Assembly: GCA_963514095.1 (NCBI GenBank)
Contig: OY741266.1
Location: 2,125,501 to 2,189,500, forward strand
Direction of reading: 5' to 3'
DNA from: Eutrigla gurnardus
Lineage: Eukaryota; Chordata; Actinopteri; Perciformes; Triglidae
DNA: 64,000 bases
Positions 1-11,128 of the stretch are shown here, piece by piece. Position 1 is the first letter of the stretch. Each line of letters opens with the position of its first letter. Both the position numbers and the translations under genes were made by a program. The notes below the pieces were generated by a model, which was not told the DNA's origin, ran no database searches, and worked only from the letters and a program-made list of their open reading frames with translations.

Positions 1-630
1 ACCAAGTTGAACTTGAAAAATTTGATTGATGTACTAAACAAAAGCCCTTCCCTCCACATTTTGTCATGTCTTACAGATCGGGACCTCAGAAGATGACTTT
101 GATTCATCAACCTGAGTCTGCCTCATCATATTGGCTGAATGGATGGACAAGAAAATGGACAGCAGTTTTTTTATTCCATGGAACTTCCACAACCACACAT
201 CTACATTTTCAGAAAGAATAATCATCTAGTGATTAAAAATGTCCAATCATGTGCATTTAATATATACATCTATATATCAGTGTAATGTACATGTTGGTTG
301 ATTTAATATGATTAGAGACCCATGTGAAAAACAGCTCCAGAATGAGCCAGTCTTTATTGTTAGCAATCTGTCCTACATGAGAGTGGATATATATGGCTGA
401 GGAAGATGAGGGATTAAAATGGTTACAGTCAAGCAGTACCCCTTTTTTTCAGTTTATATAAAATACACTGTATACATTAGTCAGCATCACTATTATGATT
501 GTATAAACAGTGCAAGTTTATTCTCAGGTACTAAACCTTACTGGTCTTTGAAAGGCATGTGATTTGTTCAAGAGCAGTGTAATTTAAAAACATCCAAAAT
601 CAATAAAAAATATTTTATTGTCTAACTTAC
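1..630. other. AT-rich non-coding stretch, nothing recognised
   Basis: I see no open frame with protein-like composition and no TSD-bounded element. It lies just downstream (minus sense) of the P2X7-like exons. I looked here for a fourth exon of that gene and did not find one. Confidence 0.5.
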
Positions 631-1462
631 ACAGATCTTTCCTTTGCCTCCAGTGGCCCATGGTCTGCCTTATAAATGTTCAGGGCATTCTGCAGGGAGT
701 AGGGGTTCAGGCAGACTGGCTCAAGGCCTGGATGAAGAGTCATGCAGCGTGGCTCTTCAGGCAGCTCTCCACATCGATTCTGAACCTATAGGAGTATGTG
801 TAATAAGGTGTTTTAGTGCTAGACATCTAGTATACTGCTGTTTATGTATTCATTATTTGAATGATTACTGTGACACACTGTTTTTCTTAACATACAGCAT
901 TAAGCTCTTTGCAGCAGACATTTTCCACCTCTGTGGGCATGGCTCTACATTCTCCACATGTGCACCTGCACAACAAGCACATTATTAATCTCACTGTGAC
1001 TAATAACCATTTCAGTTGTCAATTATGAAGCATGGTACAACAAAATGACCTAAACAGTTGAAGCATATTATCTTACTCAGTGTGTGTTGTAAAAGCAGCA
1101 ATATGCTTCTGTATGTATGACACTTAGCAATCCACAAATTAATCAGAAGACAGGTAAGTTATAAAAATAAAGTATTGTTTAATCTGCGAACAGAAAACTA
1201 TCTGGTAAACTCTCAAAATACCTTTAGTTCTTTATTATTATCTATTGATAGCCTAACCATTTGGCTAGGCTATAACGTTTCTAGTCAGTAATACATATTG
1301 CTAAATTGCATAAATGGGAGAATTAAATTACCATTCTGATGTAGACTGTGAGGAACAAGGCTGAGCATTATCGGTGTCTGACTCAGAGTCAGTTTCTGGC
1401 TCCGATGGCTCAAACAGATAGGGCTGGGTCCTCCCAATGATGCTGCTAGCACTAGCTTCCAT
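631..1462 (-). pseudogene. P2X7 C-terminal-domain-like protein, three exons, 3'-truncated
   Basis: Three minus-strand exons join in one frame: exon 1 is 1462-1332 (ATG at 1462, donor GTAATT), exon 2 is 965-896 (acceptor TGCAG, donor GTATGT) and exon 3 is 785-631 (acceptor TATAG, donor GTAAGT). Exon 1 gives a short acidic leader containing PYLFEP. The exon 1/2 junction codon makes the W of a W-C-x-C-G-x-C cysteine motif, followed by VCCKE. Exon 3 carries a CMTLHPGLEPVCLNP stretch. This order resembles the zinc-binding cysteine-rich domain at the C-terminus of P2X7 receptors, which is common in fish proteins named P2X purinoceptor 7-like, many of them repeat-associated. Known domains continue for another exon with a YR-rich end; I could not find it in the remaining 630 bases, so the copy looks truncated. 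A GC-rich segment with GC-box-like hexamers lies upstream at about 1490-1555. Splice sites and frame are read directly; the family name is from memory. Confidence 0.68.
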
Positions 1463-1489
1463 TGTTGCTGTAGGCCGCCTCCTTGTGCA

Positions 1490-1560
1490 GCACACGGAGG
1501 CGGCGCCCCTCCCGCGGTGGGCGTGGTTTCAGCGCCTCTAACTGACACGCCCCCAGCGTT
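1490..1560 (-). promoter_or_regulatory. GC-rich putative promoter of the P2X7-like gene
   Basis: A short GC-rich patch in otherwise AT-rich DNA contains GGGCGTGG and CGCCCC-type GC boxes just upstream of the exon 1 ATG. The promoter role is inferred from position only. Confidence 0.3.
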
Positions 1561-1789
1561 TCACAGCAGAGAGAAGTGCTTGTTTTTCCATGATTTTGAG
1601 ACCTAATTTTATATACTTAGCATTTTTTTTAATCTTTCAAATTTGGCTCAGTGGTCAATGATGCATATTACTGTGGTGTGACAAACTCATAACACAAATT
1701 TTTTGCTGCTTTACACGGACTTTAAGCTAAATGCTAAAATATGTGCTAACATGCTCAGAATGACAGTACGGCTATCTAATGTTTACCCA

Positions 1790-2340
1790 GGCGACAACCT
1801 CTGGTTCTGAAAAGTGAAGCCAAAGCTGAAGTTCCTTAAACTTTCTCTTGCAAAAGGAGGTCTGATTGCATGGAAGTATATGAGAAAATGGTCCTACTTC
1901 TCTCTTGATGTATTACCTCAGTAAACATTATAAACATGAGTTTATGTCTCAATCTTTAGTTTCAAGTCTTCTTCAATCCAGCGTGATGTTCATTTAGTAT
2001 ATTACGGTCCATTTAGAGTCCAACAGACCAGAAAGCAGGGGATACTTTAGGGCAAGGCTACATTGTGATTGACAGGTCACTACTGTGGTCCTGCTGCTGT
2101 TGCTACCACGCTACCAATGCGATAAGCTACAAAGATGACTGACACATAGCTTCATAATTCAAGGTAAACTTAACAGCTAACTTTGTTAACAGCTTCACAC
2201 CAGAAACCAGACGCCTGCTTGTGTTTCTCAGATCCACCCGTCAACCTCTGCAGTCCAAATATGGTCACTTTCTTCACTGGTTGCAAGAATTCCAAGATGC
2301 CATCAGCTAAAATGCGAAACTTGAGGCTTCAAAACCATAG
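1790..2340 (-). repeat. Dispersed repeat R1, copy a
   Basis: This segment matches, as reverse complement, the segment around 21530-21990. Shared landmarks are the 'extra-large duplication' words CTTCTTCAATCCAGC, GACCAGAAAGCAGGGGAT and GATTGACAGGTC. It also carries the opposite-end landmark TTTTGAAGCCTC (here reversed) near 2315-2330. I cannot classify it; no long terminal repeats were defined by eye. Confidence 0.7.
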
Positions 2341-2449
2341 TCCAGAATTATGCTCCACCCTTAGACAACCCTTTGGGGTGAACATCCATCCAACCCTGAC
2401 GCAAATCAATTACAAAAGACACCGTTTAAAACAATCCAACATCACATGA

Positions 2450-4660
2450 CAAAGATCCTAAAGGCAGCAAGACCATTGCCATGTCCTTTGTTTATGTTCA
2501 TAATGATAATGTTCAGTGTTTTAAATGAGACATGTGGGCTAGAGAGCAGGATTAAATGGATAGATTACACTAGGCTGTAGGGCTGAAACCCAAAATCAGT
2601 AGGATCCTCTGGGGACCATGAATGCAGCAGTTGTTGGGATTTTTGGGTCTGGCAAGAAACAACAAAAGAGAAAAGATTTTACGAGGAAACTAATTGTTTC
2701 CTGTAGCTCTCGACTCTCTTCCATCTGGTGGTAATTCCTCTCAGAACAGAACACTGTGACTTGTTCATTGTAATTCAGATCATGATAGGGTGTTTATTGT
2801 TCATTCGTGGACAACCACTGCTAGGGAGAAACATATGAATGTGTTTGCATGGATTTTCAAAAGTCAGTGGTCCTGTTGGTTTAGTGGTCTCCTTCCTGAC
2901 ACCCACTGGCTCATGCCACGTATGGCTAAAAGGATACTTCCAGACACTAAGACAGATCACCAGCACTGTTTTTTATCCATTTATGTGTCCCTCACTTTAT
3001 CTTTGTTCTCATTTATCACATTTACAACCTGGGTTAGTCTCCCCTCAAGGTATTCCTGCTGCACTTAGATCCACGAGGAGCTGCTGAGCTGAGCCAGATC
3101 AAAATAATCTGAGTTCTTGAAAGTGCTGTGATTGTCCCACAGAGCTGGCACACTCCAGAATGAAAATCACCTCAATCACTGCTTTATACATACTCACTAA
3201 AAGAATGGCTTTTTAATTAGACACGGGAGAGGCCATCATCGGTAACCGTAGGCTAACCTGTTCCCCATCTCATTTGGGACCCGGACAGAGATAAGCAGAT
3301 TGTTTTATGGACATCTCTTCCCTCTTGTTCCCACCGCTCGGTCCTGAGTATCAGTTCCTCTTCCAGCATGAAAAACACATGAAGATGTCTCATGAGTTGC
3401 TCTGAGCCTGAGAAGATTGGAAAGAGCAAAGGAGTCAGGGTTCAGCTGAGAACTGATCGCTTCAGGGTACAAAACCCAGGAAGCAAGAGGATAGCGGGTT
3501 GCAAGACATGCTACTGTATGCTTGGTGAGCAATGTCCTCTGCAGTATTAAACAGGGTTGGGGAACATCCATGGGAAAATAATTTAGTTACCTCTAGCATT
3601 TCCCCAAAAATATTTAAACCTGTTCATCTTTTGTAATGCAGTTATGATGCAGCATACAAAAGTAACTGCTTTTAAATCACACTGAGGTTTAGACAGCAGA
3701 ACGAACGTTTAGGCAGAAAAATGAAAATTAACTTTAGGGCTGGGTAAGGGTAGCTGCTGAAGGTATACTGGTGATGTTGTTGTTCACTTTTACACTTAGC
3801 TTTTACAATTATCGTTTTAACCTGTTTGACTCCCTGGCTATATCCTTCAAACTGAATAGACTCTTTGATCTGCTTCTATCTGTAATTGCATTTTCCAACA
3901 ATTTCATAAAATTTCTTCAGGGAGTGCAGTTAGTGACAGTGTGTGCTCCATGGTAGTTATGAGAGCTTTAATGAAATCATTATTAAACTGATATGTTTCT
4001 GGGATGGTCGTGGTTGCAGAGATCACTGCAAATGGCACCATGTGAAACTATTTCTAAGAATATAGAACTATGTAGCCAGCGGTGCTAGAGTGGCTAATGA
4101 TCAAGGTCTAGCAGACTCCACACAGTGGGTTGAACTTTCCAACACTGAGCCAGATCTCAGTCACAACAGAAAATCTAATTAAAGAGATTAATAAAACATT
4201 TTCCATTGAAGGTATTTTTGGAGGGTAATCCTGTATTACAGTCGTCTGAACAGAGACAGAATCACTGATCAGGAGCAGACTGGTCTCACTCAGGGCATCA
4301 AACACAGATGCTTGGTCACAGGCCCATGGCATTTCGATACCAACACACAAGCCTGCTTTAAGTGTCTGCCTGAGACACATCAGGCTTTCTGCTGACTCAA
4401 ATAAACCGGTAAAACCATCCACGTCATTGTATATCAAGGCAACTGACGAGGAGCAATGGCTAATGTGTTACACAAACACAGCACTTTTACTCAGAGGACC
4501 AGCGCTCATGTCCTGTGTGAAACCAAAAGTTCTGTTATTTTTACTGGCAGTGTTGTGTATCATAACACAGATGGCCACAAAGTACTTTGTACTTAAACAA
4601 CCTAGACATGTAAGCGGCATCACTGTGTGTCAGGGAAATTCAATAGTCAACAAGTTAGCA
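2450..4660. other. No gene or element recognised
   Basis: Short open frames here have no recognisable motifs or splice structure. I see no long direct or inverted repeats. Confidence 0.5.
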
Positions 4661-4668
4661 GAAAAAAA

Positions 4669-4943
4669 TCCTCTCTACATAGCCCTCTACATAGTCCTCT
4701 ACATAGCCCTCTACATAGTCCTCTACATAGCCCTCTACATAGTCCTCTACATAGTCCTCTACAAAGCCCTCTACATAGTCCTCTACACAGTCCTCTACAT
4801 AGTCCTCTACACAGTCCTCTTCATAGTCCTCTACATAGTCCTCTACAAAGCCCTCTACATAGTCCTCTACACAGTCCTCTACATAGTCCTCTACACAGTC
4901 CTCTTCATAGTCCTCTACATAGCCCTCTTCACAGTCCTCTACA
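4669..4943 (+). repeat. 12-bp minisatellite, segment 1
   Basis: Tandem units of the form CTCTACATAGTC/CTCTACATAGCC with ACA/AAA and TTC/TAC variants. Because 12 is a multiple of three, two plus-strand frames stay open (LYIV-type and HSPL-type tetrapeptides); these are repeat artefacts. The right end is cut by a TA-flanked element, and the array resumes at 5591. Confidence 0.95.
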
Positions 4944-4945
4944 TA

Positions 4946-5588
4946 CCGTAGATGACCATTTAGTAGCCGGGGCGTTTAATATGCTAAATCGACTTGGAGC
5001 CCAGGCGTTTATAAGAACCAGGCGCGTATTTGCAACAGGCTACAATTTATTTTTGCAATGAGCAGCACCAGACCATCATGCAAAGAACAAGGAGCTCACC
5101 ATAGCACCACTGGAACAAAACTACTTTTCCCCCCCGACGCATCTTTATTGACATCAGACAATAAATACAAAGACAGTTTGTCTGTGTTACCGCGACACAG
5201 GGAGCTGATCAGAGCAGTGTTATGAATGATAACGGAAGGGGGGGTCGATCGCGGTAATTTCAACACTGTACATAAGCGCATTTATCTATATCCCTATATC
5301 CCTCAGTCTAGCGCGCCTGTGTTTGTGTGTCTGTGTGTGTGTGTGCGCGCGCCTGCATGCGAGAGAGAGAGAGAGCGCGAGAGGAGGGGCTGACTGACAG
5401 AAGAGGTGAGAGCCGGTGAAGTGCTGTTAAAAAAAAACTTTTGTTTTCTGTGCAAGACTATGGTAAACACTTAATCGCCCGGGCGTTTAATTGAACCGGC
5501 GTTTATTATGCCAAATGAGGTCGGACCCCGGCGGCTATTAGAGCACAGGCGCGTATTTGCACGCGGGCGATTATTTGGTCATCTACGG
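4946..5588. mobile_element. 643-bp non-autonomous DNA transposon with TA target duplication
   Basis: Perfect 12-bp terminal inverted repeats CCGTAGATGACC (4946-4957 and 5577-5588) lie inside TA dinucleotides at 4944-4945 and 5589-5590. Taking the element out with one TA rejoins the 12-bp minisatellite exactly in phase. Subterminal regions carry many GGCGTTTAAT, GGCGTTTAT and GGCGCGTATTTGC-type motifs on both sides. The middle holds a GT/GC/GA microsatellite (about 5320-5385). No transposase is encoded. TA duplication is typical of Tc1/mariner-like transposition, but these ends are not ones I can assign to a named family. Confidence 0.85.
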
Positions 5589-5590
5589 TA

Positions 5591-5965
5591 GTCCTCTACA
5601 TAGCCCTCTACATAGCCCTCTACATAGTCCTCTACATAGTCCTCTACAAAGCCCTCTACATAGTCCTCTACAAAGCCCTCTACATAGTCCTCTACACAGT
5701 CCTCTACATAGCCCTCTTCACAGTCCTCTACATAGTCCTCTACACAGTCCTCTTCATAGTCCTCTACATAGCCCTCTTCACAGTCCTCTACATAGTCCTC
5801 TACACAGTCCTCTTCATAGTCCTCTACATAGCCCTCTTCACAGTCCTCTACATAGTCCTCTACACAGTCCTCTTCATAGTCCTATACATAGTCCTCTACA
5901 CAGTCCTCTTCATAGTCCTATACATAGTCCTCTACACAGTCCTCCACACAGTCCTCTGCATAGCT
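5591..5965 (+). repeat. 12-bp minisatellite, segment 2
   Basis: Continuation of the same array after the TA-flanked insertion. It includes higher-order blocks: a pattern of about 60 bp with CTCTTCACAG and CTCTTCATAG variants recurs several times between 5705 and 5945. Confidence 0.95.
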
Positions 5966-6111
5966 GTACGAAATCCCCGCTCGCTTCCCAAACAACCGGC
6001 TTGTGATCGTGCTGCTACAGCTCTCCCCGCCCAGAACGCACTCACGTGACTATGCCACGGCGCATGGAACGCACAGCTGATGACGATCAGCTGATTTCGG
6101 ATGCCATATAA
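5966..6111. other. 146-bp segment interrupting the minisatellite
   Basis: Unique-looking sequence with no array units separates segments 2 and 3. I could not define terminal inverted repeats or a TSD, so it may be an insertion or original sequence between two arrays. Confidence 0.5.
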
Positions 6112-6505
6112 TTCACCTCTACACAGTCCTCTACATAATCTTCTATATAGTCCTCTATATATTACCCTACGTAGTCCTCTACACAGTCCCCTACATAGTC
6201 CTCTATATAGGTCTCTTTATTGTCCTCTACATAGTACTCTTATAGTACTCTACACAGTCCTCTACATAGTCCTCTATATAGTCCTCTACATAGTCCTGTA
6301 TATTGAACTCTACAGTCCTCTATATTGACCTCTACATAGTCCTCTACATAGTCCTCAATATAGTCATCTACATAGTTCTCTACATAGTCCTCTACATAGT
6401 CCTGTATATTGACCTCTACATAGCCCTCTATATTGACCTCTACATAGTCCTCTACATAGTTCTCTACATAGTCCTGTATATTGACCTCTACATAGTCCTC
6501 TACAT
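6112..6505 (+). repeat. 12-bp minisatellite, segment 3
   Basis: More diverged units with TATATAG and TGTATATTGAC variants. It ends at 6505, inside the left copy of the hAT target duplication CTCTACAT (6498-6505). Confidence 0.9.
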
Positions 6506-7995
6506 CAGGCCCGGCCCTAACCAATCTGGAGCCCTAGGCAAGATTTTAGGTGGCGCCCCCCTTGCATCGGCAGTGTAGTGTATATACTCACAAGAAACCG
6601 AATAGCTTTGTCTTTTACCTTTTTTTACTTAAAGAAAGCAAATTCACAATCAGAATAGTTAACAAGATAACACAATTATGAATAAATAAATGAATACAAA
6701 AAATTAAAATGAATATATGAAATACAATTATTTTTACATACATTCATAAATAGTCTTAAGTATAGGATCTAACTAAACACAAAATAAAACGTGTCAACAA
6801 GTTGCATAAAATAAATTAAAAATACAATATAAATAAGGCACTGCACAAAACAAGATATTAAAGGTGGGGGCAACAGGAAGACCGCTTGATGCTGCTGCAT
6901 CATGGCTGGGTTGTGCTGCTGATGCTGCATCACTGCTGGGTTGTGCTGCTGAGTTGAAGGCAGCAGTGGTAGATGTGGTAGATGGCCCAGGGGTGGGATT
7001 TAGAAACGTCAACAGCGCATCTGAAGAGAGGAGTATGTGACACCATTGAGTATTACAGTCTAATAATAAAAACATATGATTCCAGGAATAAAATGAAATG
7101 ATATAATATAAATGAAAAACCAAAGAGATATATGTATGATGTTAACTGATATGCAAATTAGATTAGATTGAATTTATTGTCATCATTACAGTGAAATGCT
7201 GAATAGCAGAATGCAAAGTAGCAGTAATATATCATATGAGAATGTTATGTTATGATTATCTTTGACCGAATCACAGCAGTGCTCATATTCAAAACAGCAT
7301 TCTCTCTCATGTGATATTGCTTAATTAACATTAATGATGTGCACTTTAACAACTAGGCTTACAACTATAATATATAAAGGGGTGGAAAAGTGACTATTAC
7401 CAGCAGGGCAAACGTTAGCTAACCAGAAGGCAATAAAAATGTAAACAAATGTAAACACCTGCTTAAAAGATCTAATACAAATGTCCCTGAGGAATGTAAG
7501 GTGGGAGTACTGTAATTACCTAACGTTACATTATTACTTATTACAATTAGCGAATCATGTAACATTATCCTAATGCTAAAAAGGTGTCTATCTGTAACAG
7601 ATAAATAATTTCATGTAACGTTACCTCTGTCTTTTTCTCGTTTCTCCTCCTCTTCTTTTCTTTTTTTTCTTCCCTGGGCACCGGACAGTTTTGGCCGTTT
7701 TGACATCTTGTGTTGATTTTTTGATGTGGTGACATCCAAAAAGAATCATGATAGGCTACGGGAAGGGAGGGGGCGCACCGTGCATGGGAGGGGTGGGGGG
7801 GGGGGGGGTTGTAATGTTGCTACAAATATTATTTCTATTAAATAGGCTTTGCTTTGCATTTTAATTAACGTGGGGTTATTTCTTGTAGCAACTTTTTTTT
7901 TTTTTTTTTTACCATTTGTGGCACTGGCGTGGCGCCCCCCGATGGACGGCGCCCTTAGCATTTGCCTATACGGCCTATGCCACGGGCCGGCCCTC
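6506..7995 (-). mobile_element. Internally deleted hAT transposon in the minisatellite
   Basis: The 8-bp TSD CTCTACAT occurs at 6498-6505 and 7996-8003. The ends are inverted GC-rich hAT-like termini: CAGGCCCGGCCCT on the left and GGGCCGGCCCTC on the right, each followed inward by a GGCGCCCCCC-type block. The element carries two N-terminal transposase exons on the minus strand and no catalytic domain, so it is non-autonomous. Confidence 0.85.
6794..7706 (-). pseudogene. hAT transposase N-terminal fragment (ZMYM1-like), two exons
   Basis: Exon 1 runs from the ATG at 7706 to 7625 and starts MSKRPKLSGAQGRKK followed by a Glu/Lys-rich stretch, a leader seen in ZMYM1-like hAT transposases. The donor is GTAACG. 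Exon 2 starts at 7020 after an acceptor CTCTTCAG and continues in phase as DALLTFLNPTPGPST, then an Ala/Gln/Ser/Asp-rich repeat, ending at a stop near 6794. The TTF zinc finger, the hAT catalytic core and the dimerisation region are absent. Exon joins are read from the sequence; the family is from memory of related fish transposases. Confidence 0.7.
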
Positions 7996-8088
7996 CTCTA
8001 CATAGTTCTCTTTATAGTCCTCTACATAGTCCTCTATATAGTTCTCTTTATAGTCCTCTACATAGTCCTCTATATAGTCCTCTACAAA
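7996..8088 (+). repeat. 12-bp minisatellite, segment 4
   Basis: The last part of the array, beginning with the right copy of the hAT target duplication and ending at CTACAAAGGACC. Its spacing shows that segments 3 and 4 were one array before the hAT insertion. Confidence 0.9.
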
Positions 8089-8099
8089 GGACCTCTGGA

Positions 8100-10031
8100 G
8101 CGTGAGTAGGGACACAACCACTGTGTTGTTGTAAAATATAGTGTAGGTTTTGAATATGCACAACGTGATTTGTTGATGACTTCATTGGTGATACATTCAG
8201 TATGAAAGTATTCATGGCATAAACAACAGTTGAGTTTGAGGATAAAACACATTGACGTGCACATTAATTCTTGATTCTCATTTCTCTTTCTCGTTCTAAT
8301 GCACTTTCACTCCAGCCAATCCCTTTCCTCCTAACGCTCCAATATAAAGCTCTTGTAAACGTCCCATGCCCACTCTACCGGCGACAGATGGTAAAGACGG
8401 GATGAAAACTCCCCAAATAAATATGTAATCCCTTCCTCACATGGGCCGTAGCACAACACAGATTATCCCATCAGAAACACCACTGCAGCTCCGCAGAGCA
8501 AAAGGGAGATCCCTCTTTGTGTGTCTGTATTCAAATGATCTGAAAGCAGTGCTTATGTGTGTTTCAGCAGCTGCCTGTGCGCTCTGAGTGACAGAGGTGA
8601 TGTGAGGCCCATCATTTGGATTTATTTATTATGGCTTCATCAGTGGAATAAAGAGCTCCCATCCATCAGCACGCTCGACAGATTCAACGCGAAAAGATGT
8701 ACTCATTCAAGTGATTTATAGTTGCTTTAGTTCCTTTCTTCTGCTAGGTTTTTCCAATCTGAATGACAACCAGGATACAAGTACGGTGCTGTTATAATCA
8801 GAAGTCATGTAGGAGCATTACAAGCTTTTACACCCATTGACGTGTGTTTTACTGCTGCCGTTCTGTGCTTTGAGAGCCAACAGCAGCTACACAGGGTTTA
8901 TGGAGGTGGAATAACAGCTGCTTACCCACACAAATAATAATAATACTAATATCATATAAATAATAATCATTAGGTTTATGCTTGGAATCCGAAATTCTAG
9001 TTAATTATAACTTGCGCTCTGTCTTCATCATTTTCCTCTTGGTTACGCTGACCTCCTATGTTTTTGAAACTGGACTATTTCAGTAACATTTGAGGGGTGT
9101 TTTTTCATCAATTATGGCTGAAATCACCACTTTTAGTGCTTTGTACATGTTGTGGAAGTCCCAGATACACCGGCCAATCAAACAGTGTCCTCTCTGAGTT
9201 CATATCATCACCCAGAGGTGTTCGGTGAATTAAATTAGGCCCCATTCACTGTGAATAGCAGGCTGTATATCGCCTGGTTCACTACAGCGCACTGAAATTT
9301 AAACCACTTTGTTGTGATTTAATCGCAATAAACGGATAACAATGATGCCGAAGTAATGACATGGTTTGTCATGGTTTGTTCAGTCTGTCAGCAAGACAAT
9401 AAGCAAACAACTTTCAAAATGCTGGTTTTCTGAATGGGGTTCGGAACGATCAGAGTAAAGCTACGCTAACATTGTAGCTGCTCCGTAAACATTTAAAATA
9501 ACGTTGTCTTGGCCTAAATATGACCTCGACAGACCGTCTCTGGTTTGTACTCATAGTTTAGTCCGTCCCTGTATGAAATGTAAGATACTACCGTAGCACT
9601 CAGGGAGACCACAGACAGCTACCATATGTTTTGTCTCCATTTCTGATTAACTGACGAGTGACTATACAAGCACAATATTAACTGATTGGCTTCGCATCAG
9701 TGTCAAACGCAAAAAAAATTGCCTTATTCGAGCCGGGTGATTTCTGTCAGCGTAATTGTGTTGCACGAATAATTAGTGTCGCATTTTGTGTGAACGCACA
9801 GAGGGAGAGACACTGTCTAAGAAGACTCTGATCAACATGCTGGGAATGAATTACAAGATAATTTATTTGTGTATGTTTCTCACTTTCACCCGGATAGTCT
9901 GAATATCTTGCTGCTGCTTTGATTTGGTCTGCGGGCTGCCAGTTGAATAGAGTGTGTAAAACCACCACACCTTGTTTTTAGAGAACAGACATTTGGACTT
10001 TTTTGCTGGGAGAACATTTCATTAACTGGAT
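8100..10031. other. No gene or element recognised
   Basis: Mixed-composition DNA without long open frames, splice-linked exons or identifiable TSDs. It ends at the left target duplication of the outer L1. Confidence 0.5.
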
Positions 10032-10643
10032 CAATGAAGGTATGTTTTTTTTGTGATCAATTTTTTATTGTATTTTATATTTCATACAAGAAACAGTTAC
10101 ACATATACACAAGTAAGACAACACATATAATACTCAACCATACCCCCCCCCCCCCCCCCCCAAGCCCACCCACCCCCAGGTCTTGCCTCCCACAAAGACA
10201 GAATCAATAATTTGAGAAGCTCAGCAAATTTGTTAAATAGGCCTAATACTAACATGTGAAATAAATAAAGAAACAAAAAGGAAAGGAAAAGGATGAAAAA
10301 GCAGTGAGTAAGGCGTAGATACAGTAAGCCATGACTACCCTCCCAACATATTGTTAATAAAGGTGGACCATAAGTTAATATTTCTAGCTTGGGCGCCATG
10401 CATGCTGGCCACAGATCTCTCTAATTTAGCCAGATCTATGACTGTGTTCACCCAATGTTGGTAGGACAGGTCATGAGGAGCTTTCCATCTCTGTGCTACA
10501 AGCTTTTTAGCAGCAGTAAGGCCTACCAGAAACCAGCGTTGGTGCATCAGAGAAAGATCTAGACCCGTAAAATCACTCAGCAATAAGATAGTTGGGGAGC
10601 AGGGGATGGTACGCCCAAGTACTATAGACATCCTATTGGATAC

Positions 10644-11128
10644 TGTGGAAGAAAACTCTTCAGGTCCAATTCTGTGGCTGGTTCAAATGAGGTTTAATCA
10701 CTGACAGTGGAGAAAAGACAATGTCGCGTTGCCACACAGTCCATTCTAAATGATGTGAGGTAAGGGACAACTTTATACAGAACCAAAGGGGCAGGTCTTA
10801 AAGTGGATTTACATAGATTCAATACGCGTCTCTCCCAGAGGAAGAGACGTCCTGAGACAACATAAAGGTGTGACTTCCCTCGGAACAGCTGGGTTCTTTC
10901 TACATAGTGTCACAACAGGGGCCATTCATGAAGGCCTTGATCAAGTATGTGAGATGAAGGTGTTTTGGAGACGGTCCAGGAAGGGGGACAGATCAAAGGG
11001 TCTTTTCATCAAGACGGCAAGGGTTAACACAATGGAAAACAGCTCAGCAGGACATTTGATGTTTAGAGAGAAAGGAACATTATACCAAAACCAAATAAGA
11101 ATTGTAAGGTAACACAATTTCTTCTACA
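10644..11128 (-). mobile_element. Solo LTR inserted in the outer L1 ORF2
   Basis: A 485-bp segment has nearly inverted ends (TGTAGAAGAA and TTCTTCCACA on the minus strand) and a 4-bp TSD (ATAC, 10640-10643 and 11129-11132). Removing it with one TSD copy restores ORF2 in frame. A TATAAA-type box lies near 10769-10775 on the minus strand. No internal retroviral or gypsy sequence remains, as expected after LTR-LTR recombination. The family is unknown. Confidence 0.85.

Noticed and set aside
4669..4943. CRISPR-like array
   Set aside because: Units are contiguous 12-mers without unique spacers, in a vertebrate repeat context.
4427..6578. Long LYIV-, HSPL- and VEDY-repeat open frames as repetitive proteins
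   Set aside because: They follow only from a 12-bp unit without stops, in several frames and on both strands, and are broken by transposons.
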